The notes under the pieces were generated by a model. It was not told where the DNA came from. It searched no databases and worked only from the letters and a program-made list of their open reading frames with translations. Both the position numbers and the translations under genes were made by a program. A DNA stretch of 64,000 bases, taken from Vitis vinifera. Taxonomy: Eukaryota; Streptophyta; Magnoliopsida; Vitales; Vitaceae. Shown here piece after piece: positions 10,566 through 23,110 of the stretch. The stretch lies in contig NC_081815.1 of NCBI RefSeq assembly GCF_030704535.1, positions 883,001 to 947,000 of the forward strand, read 5' to 3'. Positions within the stretch are counted from its first letter, which is position 1. Each line of letters begins with the position of its first letter.

Positions 10566-13500
10566 ATGTCAACGGAGCGGCACTCGTCGGCGACCTCCAC
10601 GTCGCCGGAGGAGAACACCTTGTGAGTTTTCCTGAACCACAATATGTTTCTCTTCTCTCTCAATGCTTTCAATTCATTAACTTGTGTTGCAAGAAACAGA
10701 TCTCTACTTGATTCGTGTTTTCAGTGTTTGTAATTGTGTTCGTCTGCTGAAGTTTCTGCTGAATTCCGAGAATCCACTTGTTCTGTTTGAAATTTTTGGT
10801 GATTCACACTCCTAATTAGCTTGCCGTTGAGTTCTGCATTTGCTAGATTGATTTCTGTGGGTTGCGTTTTGGAATTGTTCTAGTGTTTTGTGAAATTGTC
10901 TCATTTTCAACTCCGGATTTGCATTAGAAAGTTCCAAAGATTCCGAATTCAGGTTGAGTATAAATGTTAGAACTCATTTTCACTGGCTGTTCATAAGCGA
11001 AGCCTTAAATCCCAACTGGTTAGGGTTGGCTACATGAAAACCACCGTTTGTTATAGAATTTTTTTAGTGACACGTTCTATGTTTGATGACAATCATGTTC
11101 ACTGTTCCTATTACTTTGTTTAACTGCTAAATTAGAATGATTCCATTATTTTTATTTTTATTGTTTTCTTTCGCATTTATGAAGGGGTTTTTATTTATTT
11201 ATTATTATTATTATTTTTGCGTTTGATTTATTAATGTTGTGCTAAAAGAACTTTCACTAGTCTGTCCCGGGAAAAAAACTCAATCATATTTTTGTTGTTA
11301 GGCAATTTTTCCACTCGGCTTAGTTTAATATGATGTTTGAGCATAGAGCATTCTTTTTCTCTTAAGAAAGGTATTTTTCTCTGCAATGTCCATGTCACGT
11401 TGGATTTTTGCTGGTGTTTCTGATGGAAATTCATCTATGCTACTCTAGGTTTCTTGATGTACTGCATGAGGCTCCTTTATTTGGTCATCGAAAGCCTACG
11501 AGCATCATCGGGAGTGTTTTCTACTGTTTTTTATTGGCAAGTATAACTTACCTGTTGTCATATGTTGCCTGATTGGGTAAAATATGATAGTTTCAGTTTG
11601 TTGGAGGGCAAGGTTCTTCCCATACTTGGATAAAATGTCAATTGCCTGATTGTTGTTCAATTGTAGGCAGGTTATGCTATTTTGGCTGTGGCAGCTCCAT
11701 GGATGTTTCATCCGATAAAGAGTTTGGGCCCCTCATTGCTTTGCAGTTGTGATGTTGCTTTTTTGATGATCACAGGTTTTTCACTGAAGCTTTGCCTTTT
11801 TAAGCCTACTTATTTCTACATGTGCTTCTTTTCTTTCCACTAGTTTTATGGTTTGTGTTTGAATTAACTTCTGCATGTGATGTGTTTGTTCTGTGGTTTT
11901 TCTAACAACACATTATATATTTAAACATAGGTCTAGCGACCTGTATTAGTTTCATCCTAATTTCTTATAATTTTCATTTTCATGTGACTAAAGTCTACTC
12001 ATTGAGCATTGTTAACTCCTCTTTGTGAAAACTATGTTGCTAAAGTGTGAGTATCAAGGACCGGATCTGTACTAGTAGATGGACCATCTTACACTTAACA
12101 TATAAGCTATCACTTCTCTCTTTCCATAAATTTTTTTGAGCCTCTCCAATCTATTAGCAACCCAACAGTGATAGCAAATCAGTGTTAAAAGGAAGTGATA
12201 AGGTTACCCATGCTGCCCCTAGTAAGGGTATTACTCTTCTCCAGAGAGATGTTTTTGTGTTTTATCACTGACAACATGCCAAATACTTTATTATGGTTAC
12301 TATCCAAATAAGGAACTATTCCAAACACATTTTTAGAATTACAGCAAGCACCATGTATTGTTGGGAAGAGATTAATTAAAATCTCCTGCAATTGAATCAA
12401 TATTCCTCATGTTCTTTCACTGAAGATAGCCCCCTTAATCAGAAATAACTAAAGATCTAATGGAAGCCTTTCAAGTCACAAAAAGAAAATTCTTGAACTT
12501 CAAAAGATATTTATCAAATGGTTCCAGGAGTCCTATGTTCCTGTTCTTGTTTTGTTTTTTGTTTTTGTGTGTGTGTGTGTTTAATTCCAACTGCCATTGA
12601 AGCAAACCTCCTGAGACATTAGGCTGCTTTTTTACCCTACACCACTTAAATATCACAAGTCTCAAACTCTGGACCTTTGGTTCCAGTGTTCCACTGAGCT
12701 ACATCCCAGGGGGCATCTTGTGTTCAGTTTTATTGCCACTGTTGTGTAATTCTATGGCATTTGTTGACTTATGTAAAATTAATAATATTGTTCCATTGGT
12801 AGACAGAATCATGAAGCATTTGTGTGCAATGCAATTTAGTTAATGTATCTGAATTTTTTTTTTTTTTTTGATAAGTAAACAAGATATGCATTAGAAAGGC
12901 TAAACGCCACAAGGCATACAGGGAGTATACAAGATGGCTACAGCCTCAAAAAGAGAAGAAGGGCCAAAAAGAACTACCTCCCCTCAAGTGGAAGCTATCC
13001 ACTCCAAGCAACCTATAAGGGAGAAAGACTTCTCACCTAAATACACTTTGGCCCAATTCCATAAATTACAAACAAAAGAACTCTTCAATGTATCTGAATT
13101 ATGAGAATGCGTTTTCTTAGCTTGTGTAATCTTCCAATGATTTTTTTCTTGTTTTTGGGTGATTGACTGCCATATACTCTTGCTCAAGACTTCAAAGGCC
13201 ATCTCAACCATTGGTTCTCATGTTCCTTGTTTCTTAGCTTTTTGAATGGGTATTCTTCTGCTTAGGAAGATGATTTTTAATGTCATACTCATTATGTTTT
13301 CAGGTGCCTTTCAACAGTATCTAGTCTACCAAGTCCAAAAGATCCGCTTGCAGGTAACATTTATTCACTTCAGAGTTAACTGTCAATTTTCCTTTTTTTT
13401 TTTCTTTTTTTTTTTTTTGATAATTGTGCGTTAGAAGAACATATGCATGTAGATCTCATTTTGTAACATATGGAAACTTTGGAGGCTTAGAGATGTGAAA

Positions 13501-16500
13501 TTTGTATTATTCATGAAATTGCATACATTTCTATATTATTTACCATATACCAGACCTTTCTTTTTTTATTTAGGCTCCATTGGATGATGAAAGTACTAAG
13601 GGAAAGCGCATAGGAAATAATCTCGAATCTCCTATTTGGTTTATCATAAAAAATACAAAGGAAAATGAAATATAATGAGAATTGTTTAAAAACTAAGACA
13701 TTTTTAAATTTTTTATCCTCTATATAAAGGAGATAACAATGGAGGAGCATGATAGGAAAAGAATTAATTGAGTTTAAATTTATCCTTCCCTTTTTCCTCT
13801 TTATTTTCTTTCCCTTTTAATTTTCGTTATTCTTTCCATGATGCAAATGAGCCTTTAGTTGTTTTTTTTGGTGGCATAGAAATTGATTGGTGGTGGTCTA
13901 TGCACCTATTTTAAGATACTTGAAATCAGTCTTTAACATTGTTGTGAGGATTTTATACTTTAAGCTTACTTTATCATATTGCTGTACAGTTCTCTACCCA
14001 TGGCAATAAACTGAAAAACACCAGAGCATAAATTATATGAGGGCAACATCAATAGAAAACAAAGAATTATAATGCATTAAACCTTTTGGGAAGTTTTGCC
14101 TATATTGTAACCGCTGTACTTAACCTCTGTCATGATAATTCTAGAAAACTTGTCACCGCTTTTTTTAACCAAAAGCATGGGTTCGATTCGCAAAAACAGA
14201 GGGGCCCACCCAAATGCACACACAAAACCACTATTCTGCAAAATCACACTTGTGATAGTTGGAGTGATAAACTTATCTCTTATCAGATGAATTTGGTTAG
14301 TGTGATCCATCAATGCTTCTTCTGTACTTGTTGCTTGATCTCAAATCATATGGTTCCATGATTGATGATTTATCTAGTTGGGAAACCATGAAACCTACGT
14401 TGATTTTGTAGGGTTACTATATGTTCAGCCAGAAGTTGAAGCATATTGTTCGCCTACCTTTTGCTACTACTGCATATGGTATGTGCATACATATCCTCCT
14501 GGTGCTTTTTTTACCAAAGTCTTTTTTATGTCTGTTAGCTTTACCTTTGTTCTCATGCCTGTATGTATCCCCCAATAGAAATTCATTTTAGTTGTTTATT
14601 TGCCTTCTTGTCTTTGAGAGTAATATTCATCATTATAACTTTTTGAGTACTTTGGTAAAATGCCAGGAACTGCTGCAATGCTACTTGTCATGGTGTGGAA
14701 ACCACACATCAGTATTCTTTCCATCTCTACCATACTGAGGTACATATTCCACATACTTTTGTTGCTGAGCACCTTAATTCTTTGGCTAGATTGTACCTCC
14801 TCCAGTTCACAACTCTTTGTTGCCTTGTTTGCATTCTGGTTAACTGGTCTTGAAACTCTTTGACATTAGGCTTATTTGGTCTGATATATTTTTTTTGATA
14901 AGTAAAAGCACAGAGAAAGAAATATATTAGAAAAAGGGCACCTTAAGGCTGACCCAAAAGCATATAGGGGGTATACAAGAGATGCCATAAGGCACAAACA
15001 AAAGAAGAGGGGATACAAAAATCACCAGCCCTCATTTAGAGCCCAACCAATAAAAAAAACTGAATAAAGGAAGAGGACCTTCATTTACAACCGACTTAAT
15101 CCAAAACCAAAGATTACATACAAAAGAATTTTTCAACCTATGAATCGAGAGCTCCTCATTCTCAAAAGCAATCCTATTTCTTTCCTTCCAAATTGCCCAT
15201 AAAAGACACAAAGGGGCAATCTTCCACACCTTTCTATGCTTCTTGCCCATATTAAACCCCCTCCAACCAAGAAGGGTATCTCTAACCGAAAGAGGAAGAA
15301 CCCAATTAACACCAAAAATAGCAAACAATAACTCTCATAAAACTTTTGCCTTAGTGCAATGAATAAGGATATGATCAATAGACTCTTCTTCCACACAACA
15401 AAGAAAGCATCCGTTAGCTAAGATCCACCCTCTCTTTTTAAGTTGATCCAAAATTAACACCTTACCCCAAGAGGCTTCCCAAGCAAAAAAACCCACTTTG
15501 GTAGGGACACAAGGACTCCAAATAATGCTACTAGAAAACTGAACAACACTTCTGGAAATTAGAGCACCATAAAGAGATTTAACTGAGAAAATCTCATCCT
15601 TAGTCTCTTTCCACAGCATTTTATCTTCCAAAAGAGGGTTAAGCCTTCTTCCACGGATTGTTAAAAGTAACCTTTCCACCTCTTCCACCTCCCAGTCATT
15701 GAAGGACCTAGAGAACCTAGGACTCCAAACCCCTTCCTCTCCCGAAGAGTCCCACAACTCCATTAACCAAGCCTCTTTGTAAGTTGTAAATGCATACAAA
15801 GAGGAAAAAGAATTACAAAGCGCAAAGTTCCCACACCAATTATCTTTCCAAAATTTCACCTTTCTACCATCCCCCACAGAAAAAACAACTTTATTTTGCA
15901 GAAGAGACCCTTCCTTCCTTATTTCCTTCCATAAATGAACTCCAAAACCCTCCCTAACTTCTCTAGTATACCAACCTCATTCTTCCACCCCATACTTTCT
16001 ACTAATGACATTCCTCCAAAGAGTCTCCCTTTCATTCGCAAAGTGCTAGTTCCACTTACATAACAGAGCCTTGTTGAGAGTAGAAAGACGTCTAACTCCC
16101 AAACCACCCTTCCTTTTGTCTAAACATATTGTATCTCACTTTACTAGATGAGGTTTCCTCTCCAAAGCACCCCCTCCCCACAAAAAATCCCTTTGAATCT
16201 TTTCCAATCTTAAACTAACCACTCTTGGGTCCGCAATAGGGACATCAAATAGATAGGCATACTAGACAGTGTGTTTCGGATTAAGGCGATCCTCCCTCCT
16301 TTAGAGATAAATTGTCTTTTCCACATGGCAAGCCTTCTCCGAAATCTCTCTTCCATCCCATCCCAAATAACAACAGACTTATGATGTGCACCCAAAGGAA
16401 GTCCCAAGTAAGAAGATGGCAACCTTCCCACTTTACAACCAGCCTCAAGAGCCAAAACTTCCAAATTCTCAACTCTCCCCACCGGCAAAATTTCACTCTT

Positions 16501-19500
16501 ATTCAAGTTGATTCTCAAACCTGAAATGGCTTCAAACCACATCAACAACCACCTTAAGTAAATCATCTGATCTTGGGAAGCATCACAAAAGACTAAAGTG
16601 TCATTAGCAAACAACAAGTGAGAGACCAAAACCCCATCACTTCTTCCCTTTATCTTGCAGCCTGAAAGATAAACCCCCCCCCTCCCCTCCCCCCCCCCCC
16701 CCCCCCCCCCCTTCACTGCTCTAAAGATGAGCCTACTAAGAGCCTCCATCCCTATCACAAATAAGTAGGGAGAAAGTGGATCCCCCTGACGCAACCCCCT
16801 TGAACTGTTGAAGAATCCCGCCGGGGTGCCATTGATCAAAACAGAAAACGTTGCTGTGGAAATGCACCAAGAAATCCAACCAATCCACTTCTCTCCAAAA
16901 CCCATTCTTTGCATCACAAACAACAAAAAATTCTACTTCAAGTGATCATATGTCTTCTCTATATCCAACTTGCATAATACCCCATTCTCATTCCGTTTCA
17001 ACAAAGAGTCTATTGCCTCATTGGCAATTAAGGCAAGAATTTGTCTTCCTTCAACGAAAGCATTTTAAGCTGAAGACACCACCTTTCCCACTACCTTCTT
17101 AAGTCTATTGGCTAACACTTTTGCCAACAGTTTATACAAGCCTCCCACCAAACTAATCGGTCTGAAACCTCTAAGGTCCTCTGCGCCCGGATTTTTTGGG
17201 ATTAGAACCAAGAAAGTGGAATTCAAACTCCTTACAAATCTGCCATGCTCATGGAACTCTTTCAAAGAACCCATCATCTATTCTTTCACAAAGTCCCAGC
17301 TGAACTGCCAGAAACTTAGAGAGAATCCATTTGGACTAAGTGCCTTATCCCCATTCAAATCAAAGAGAGCTGAAAAAACCTCTTCCTCTGTAAATACCTC
17401 CTCCAATCTAGTTGTTTCCTCAACGTCAATTCTATCAAAATTCAAACCTTCCAAAGTTGGATGCCAATCACCCGGATCTATCAATAGATCCTTGAAAGCA
17501 CTGACCACACCCCCCTTAATATCCTACTCTTCTGTTAACCAGATTCCATTTATTTTGATCTTAGACAAACAATTTCTCCTTCTATGGGAATTGGCCATCC
17601 TGTGAAAAAAGCCCGTGTTTTTGTCACCCTCCCTCAACCACACTTCTCTTGATTTTTGTCTCTAAGAAATCTCCTCCATAAGAGCCCATTTCTTATAATC
17701 CCCCTTCGCTACCTTTCTGGCTTCCAGCTCCTCCATAGATAAAGAACGCAATTTTTCCTGAGCATCCCAGAGAGCCACTTTGTCCAAGGCCAATCTCTTG
17801 TTCACCTCCACTTTCACAAAACATATATCACTATCTACTGGTGGGATTCCATAACATATATTTGGTATTGAGTGCATTAGTGTCATTCTATGCTGCTTTC
17901 CCAAATATATGCAATAATTACTTATAGAAATTATAATCATTCATTGAGATGGTCTTGCAAGCACTTGAACAAGCTTTTATCCAACATTTTCGCTCAACCT
18001 CTAAGATATGACATGGATTACCTCTCAACTCTTGTGAGATTATAATACTAGGTGAGTGCAAAAGAGAAAGAAGTTTGTTCTTTTCTTGTGTTGGCAATCT
18101 TTGTATTAATGTTTATTCCCAGCTTTCTGTCAAATGATTCAACCTGGGAGTAGTATTGATGGTGCTTTGACATTGTTTCTCCTTTTTCCAGCCTATATTC
18201 CTCCAAAATTGAATTTTGCCTAAATATATTCCATTCTAATTTGTTCATCTAATATAATATGTGGTGCCCTTCTTCTAGATATTTTCCATTCATAAAATAA
18301 AGTTAAGTTTAAAAGATAAAATCAGTTCCATTATTTTTCCAGAGTTTTGAATTATGACCTCTCAAATTTAAGATGAAGGATAATAACATTTCATTCTACT
18401 AAGAGTACATCAGTGATGATAAGGTAAAGTTTAATGAATCAACATAGTCTGGAATTCCGTACAAATTATCGGTTGATGCATAATACCATACCAATCTAGT
18501 CTTGTGTCAAAACTTGTAGAAAATGGTATTGTATTAAGAAATAAATTGACCCAAATAGTAAATTTTGATTGTTTCATTTTGATACAGTTCATTGTTAACT
18601 CACAATCAAAACATAAATTATTCCTGTGTATGCACCTCCATCTGTTCCATGGTTAAATTTTGAATGTCACTTTGCCAGAATATGCATAACTGATGGTTTC
18701 CTTGCTTATCTGTCAAATCTGCAGGATTATTATGTTGGTTGAAGCAGTATGTGCAGCATCTTTTATGAGTGTTTATATTGGTAAGTTTAGATACATACCT
18801 TGGAGATCATTAGATGGACTGGTGTGATGTCTGAGTTGGTGAATTATTACACTTTACATAAGGCATTAAACCAAATATTGCTGGAATTGGATTGTAAAGT
18901 TCTATTTTGGATCTCACATTCAGTTGAAAGTATGCTTTTAATCCCATTGTCGTAATTCACCATTGATTCATGGATGAACGATGGTGTTGCCGTGTTGTGA
19001 CCCTCTAGTTGCATGTGATTAGAGATCTTTTCTTTTTCTGATATATTTATTTGAATCTACACCCACAACAGCCCTTTTTTTCATGGTTGTTGATTGTATG
19101 ACACTTCCAGTGACCATAGATTTGTCCAGGTTGCCTCAATAATTAGTTTTCTCATTTCAATTTTCTAATGGAGGTCATTAGTCAATAGGGTAGCTAAGCC
19201 TCCATATTGGAACATCATTCCTCCATGATAGTCCGAGCTGTGCTATGGTGGATGAATTTCGTGATTGGGGTAAAAAACTCTTTGGAGATTTTTCCAGTTT
19301 GTTGCAGTACAAAATGTGACAGGCAGGATCCATTTTGAATACAATTAGGTTATGATGCAGCTAAATAATGCCTGTTCACAAGAAATATGCTGCATAAGAT
19401 GCCTCAAACAATATCGAAAAATCTTGCTTCTGTGATACTAATAAGGCCAGTCTTGAGAATATTGGTGTTTTACTCAAAACTAAAGCCCTAATATACTGAA

Positions 19501-22500
19501 CATGAGCTCTAAATTTCATGTATATGGGATAGAATATAGGCTTATTGCTACTTTTTTTTGTGTCAAATCATTTGTATCTGCATCTTGGTGTTTGCAGGTT
19601 ATGTGTACCAGTACAATTCCTTGAATTCTCAGCCTGATGTTTTGAAGTCATTATATTCTCCACTTCAACCATCTAGTTCTTTGGAAGGTTTGAGGTAATC
19701 ATACATCCATCAATTCCTTTTTCATGCAGTCTATGTTTCAAGTTTTCTGGGTAAGGGAAATGGTTTCATGTTGCTGAAGATCACCTGTCACTCTGTGCTT
19801 CTATCAGTAACTGAGAAGAATGATTATAATGTTGAAAATCATAGTTCATTTTGTTCTGTTATAGTGTCCATTTGTGCAGCTGGCTAGTATTGAACCCATT
19901 ATCTTTAAAGGCCCCACTTTTGTATTCCATCATTAGATGTTTTTTTTTGTTCTTCATTATTTTTTTAGGCAAATAAAGTGTTGTATTAATCAAGTGCAAG
20001 TGCTTAGCAAAAAATGGGGCACAACCCATGTATACAGGAAGTACAGAAAAAGCTCCTCATTGAGAAGAGATCAAACAGAAAAAACAACAAAACAACCTTA
20101 ACTGATAATAATTACTGTATACAGGGGGTGCAATCCACCTCATTAGATGTTTTATTTAATCACTTTCTCTAAAAATCAGGCGTTTTTGCTTTACTGAAAA
20201 TGAAAATTCTTTGCATGCATTAAGAATGCAGGAAAACTCTTCTTTCTCCTTTACATGATAGTACCATTGATTGCTGCAGGTGCAGTTTTCCATGTCTGAA
20301 TGGACACAACTGCAATAGCAAAAGTCATGGTAGCAATATAAATATCCACTTGAGCCTTTGAGGAGAGCTCAAGTGGCAAGGGGTTGGGATAGCATTGTGG
20401 GACTCACAAAAGAATGAATAAATATCCACTTGAACTTTAGCTATGAGTTAGTTATCAATTTAAATTAGTGCAATATGTGATGATATATTGAGGGTTTTTT
20501 GGTGCAACAGGTATTATGAGGGTGGTCGGCTCTCTGACCAGCAAATGGCTTTGTTGCAATACCAGCGGGAAAATCTTCATTTTTTGAGTGAGGAGGTATA
20601 TGATGATCAAAACATGATCAGTGGTGATTGTATAGCAATTGCATTTGATATTGCCTGTAGTTGCTTCTGGTTCTGGCTGATGCATGGTGTAGTTGCACAA
20701 AAACTGTAGCAAATGTGCTGCTCCAACTTTGTATTATAGTCCATGTAGATAAAAATTGAATGATAATATCCTTCGTAAATAATTTCAGAACCTCATCTAT
20801 TCACTGCAGATTCTCCGGTTGCAAGAATGCTTAAGTAAATATGAACGGTCAAATGATGGGAGCACACCTCAGGTGATAACCAAACTGACTTTACATATAT
20901 CCATTTTTAGACCTTAAGTTTTAAAACATAGTGAAATCCAGTTGCATTCTGAGTAAATCCCTCAACGATTGCTCTGACATTCTGCTTGGGGAGATGTGGA
21001 AATATGTCACCAGTTCGATAAGATTTTCCCTTCAAATGTGACCAAAAAAGTACTTTTTTCCTTGGGCATTCAGAATCTTTTATTTCTAGATGAGAAGTGC
21101 TAGGGAATGTAAGCACCACAAGCACATACGTTTTTCTGTCTTGCAAGTTCCAAACTGGTGCAGTCTCTGTAGCACCATAGCCTGAAGACTAAATTATACA
21201 CCCTGAGTCTGAATTACAACTTATTTCACATATTGTTCGATCTTGTAACATAATTAGCCTTAAGTTGGTGTGGTTCTCTCTTATTAGAGAAGTAAATTAG
21301 TTATATGTGGAATAATCAGAATAAAGGCTGCTACTGGCTCTTTTGGCAGGTTGATCTTGCCCATCTTTTAGCAGCTCGTGATCAGGAATTGCGAACAGTT
21401 TCTGCTGAGGTAAACTTGATTAAGATTGCACCATTTAGCTCATGAACCTGCTTCATGTTGACAATAAAATGCTGTTCGATTTATTCTCTTACATAATTTA
21501 TTGTATTTCTTTTGATTTAAATGTGTGCAATGGTCTATGGTGTTCTGAGGGAAAATTGTTCTGTGGTAAAACTCCATGATCAAATAACATCGACATAAAG
21601 ACCATGAGATTCAAGAACAAAGAAACCGCAAGTTGATAAATCTTTTTCTTTTTAGTGAAATGATCAAGGTATAAGATGACTAGGGTTTGTTCCGACTGCT
21701 TAATGATTGTTTTCGGACATCAAAAGATGTAATTGTATTTCTGGCGAAGCTTGATAATTACAGGTACCCAAACCTATTTCCTTTAATACAGCTTTATAAG
21801 TGTCAAGTATGTTAATAGTTGCCATCTAATGGTTAAAGCTGGTCTGAGAAAAATGATTGAATCCTATCAAGGATAGCTAGAAATCAGCATGCTGTCTTTA
21901 GGCATTAAAGTTTTAGAAGAAACTACTATTATAGCATTATACATTGTCTAATTCATATCCTTAAGTGTTATGGTAAATTCTGAAAAATGTTTTCCATGTC
22001 GCAGATGAATCAAATACAGTCTGAGCTTAGTCTTGCTCGATCCTTGATTGCTGAGAGGGACTCTGAGATCCAGCAAGTCCGCACCACCAACAATCAGGTA
22101 CCCGTATAAATTCTTAAGATCTCGACCTGTGGCACATAATCAAAGCAGCTAAAATTTGACCTTGATAAAGAAGACACCAAAGAGCTAAAAAAAAGCCTAA
22201 AAAAGGATAATGCAATTTGATTTATCTATGGCTAAACTGAAGAGGTTTTAATCCATGGGTCATGTCTACACTGATCCAAAAGTACTTAGATATACGATTC
22301 TCATCCTTGTTTGCGTGAGACCTCTTGGATAAATTTACTGTTCTTAATCTTTTTTGTACCTTTTTTTTGGTGATGATACTTGATAGTATATTGAAGAGAA
22401 TGAAAGGCTGAGAGCTATACTAGGAGAATGGAGCAACCGAGCAGCCAAGGTACTAACCAACTCCAATTCTAGTTTTTTAATTGGTCACTCTGGGATTCAT

Positions 22501-22651
22501 TTTTGCTTGTTATAAACTCATACAACCTTCATAAATGGATGGATAAAAGCTTGAGCGAGCATTGGAGGTTGAGCGGATGTCCAATCTTGAATTACAAAAG
22601 AAGATAACAACCCTGAGAAATCAACAAAACCTCTCAGGCGAACCTAGCTAG
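10566..22651 (+). CDS. FIP1: FIP1-like coiled-coil protein (FRIGIDA-interacting protein 1 homologue)
   Basis: Nine exons join in phase: 10566-10621, 13304-13353, 19598-19694, 20511-20595, 20789-20872, 21350-21409, 22005-22097, 22387-22449 and 22550-22651, giving 229 residues. The N-terminus has [21 protein letters not shown], then [20 protein letters not shown]. From about residue 65 the protein is helical and rich in E, Q, L and R ([39 protein letters not shown]), so coiled coil is likely. Exon 5 may instead start at 20810, losing seven residues. The gene matches what I recall of Arabidopsis FIP1 (At2g06005), found as a FRIGIDA partner; molecular function is little known. Intron 2 (6.2 kb) is enlarged by a LINE and other insertions. 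The stop lies 459 bp from that of the convergent TTLL12-like gene. Naming rests on memory plus gene order. Confidence 0.75.
12540..12712 (-). mobile_element. tRNA-derived SINE in FIP1 intron 1
   Basis: Read on the minus strand from 12712, it begins CCCCCTGGGATGTAGCTCAGTGG, containing a good RNA polymerase III A box (TAGCTCAGTGG). About 35 bases on is a B-box-like GAGTTTGAGACT. It ends in an A-rich tail with a CA microsatellite (plus strand (GT)n at about 12566-12580). I could not find a clean target-site duplication. Boundaries are approximate. Confidence 0.55.
12856..13086 (-). mobile_element. 5'-truncated LINE (L1 type) with 14-bp target duplication
   Basis: The plus strand starts with a T run (the element's A tail) followed by GATAAGTAAACAAG, the same tail as the large LINE at 14887. 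Its reverse frame reads [12 protein letters not shown], matching [12 protein letters not shown] in the large LINE. The 14 bases AATGTATCTGAATT occur exactly at 12842-12855 and 13087-13100. A textbook target-primed, 5'-truncated insertion of 231 bp. The perfect duplication suggests moderate age. Confidence 0.88.
13573..13853. mobile_element. MITE-like element with GGCTC(C)ATT ends, FIP1 intron 2
   Basis: Begins GGCTCCATTGGATGATG after TTA and ends CATGATGCAAATGAGCC before TTT; the two ends are imperfect inverted repeats. About 281 bp and AT-rich, without coding capacity. The 3-bp flank suggests a PIF/Harbinger-type origin, with some decay. Confidence 0.55.
14887..17818 (-). mobile_element. Non-LTR retrotransposon (L1-type LINE), 5'-truncated and defective, in FIP1 intron 2
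   Basis: It lies antisense to FIP1. The minus-strand frames give, in order, a pre-RT segment ([19 protein letters not shown]), RT motifs ([52 protein letters not shown]) and a C-terminal zf-RVT region ([38 protein letters not shown]). The tail at low coordinates is TTATCAAAAAAAA. The endonuclease domain is absent, so the copy is 5'-truncated near 17818. The catalytic box reads FAND instead of FADD, and several stops and frame changes divide the frame, so it cannot be active. A run of 23 C (16689-16711) sits inside the RT coding region. No clear target duplication was found. Confidence 0.9.
18725..18780 (+). other. Possible alternative first or cassette exon of FIP1
   Basis: 56 bases lie between a CTGCAG acceptor and a GTAAGT donor. 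An ATG at 18732 opens a frame ([16 protein letters not shown]) that leaves in phase 1, exactly the phase needed to enter exon 3 at 19598. Insertion between exons 2 and 3 would shift the frame, so if used it would serve as an alternative start. This could be chance. Confidence 0.3.
19944..20140 (-). mobile_element. 5'-truncated LINE fragment with 13-bp target duplication
   Basis: CATTAGATGTTTT occurs at 19931-19943 and 20141-20153. Between them, after T-rich DNA, is AAGTGTTGTATTAATCAAGTG and GGGCACAACCCATGTATACA, resembling 3' ends common among plant L1-type LINEs. The body differs from the other LINEs in this window, so it is a separate family. About 197 bp, antisense to FIP1. Confidence 0.75.
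20354..20417 (+). mobile_element. 64-bp partial SINE with perfect 16-bp target duplication
   Basis: ATAAATATCCACTTGA is present exactly at 20338-20353 and 20418-20433. The insert starts GCCTTTGAGGAGAGCTCAAG and continues TGGCAAGGGGTTGGGATAGC, homologous to the 5' half of the SINE at 58414-58542 in reverse complement. It keeps the A-box region but ends before the usual tail, so it is a 3'-short copy. It lies 93 bases before exon 4 of FIP1. Confidence 0.75.
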
Positions 22652-23110
22652 CAGCATGGAGCCTCCTGTCACAGCTTCCTAAACAAATGTATTCACTGAT
22701 TCCACTGACCCCTCCGTATTGTACCTTGTCCTATTTCCTTTTCTTTTCTTGCTTGAGATGACTTAGAGGAAAAAAATGCCACTGCCATGGGTGTAGACGG
22801 CAGTTCAATGTACATATCAGTTTATGAAGTAGCTTTCATTGTGATGAGTTTTTTTTATTAGTGTTGATCAGTGTGGCCGTCTCTATTCTTCTATTTGAAC
22901 CAAGGTCTATGGAAATAAGATACAAATGGCTCAAGGTAAAGAAAAACATTTCATTTTGGCTCGTATACTTCTCTAGTGTAAGAATCCTTGCAGTCATTTG
23001 ACAAAGTAAATCTCCATTCAGAATAACAAATAAGAGGCAAGCCATGTGATGGAAAGTTTCTGGTTTGCTATAAGATCACCTACAACATGCACTTTCCTTG
23101 GAGCCTCCGG

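Noticed and set aside
14165-14200. GGGTTCGATTC B-box-like motif in FIP1 intron 2
   Set aside because: No matching A box at proper spacing and no tail or target duplication; too little for a SINE call.
14873-17870. TATTTGGT on both sides of the large LINE as target duplication
   Set aside because: The left copy does not abut the A/T tail and the right copy lies about 40 bases beyond the homology edge; likely chance.
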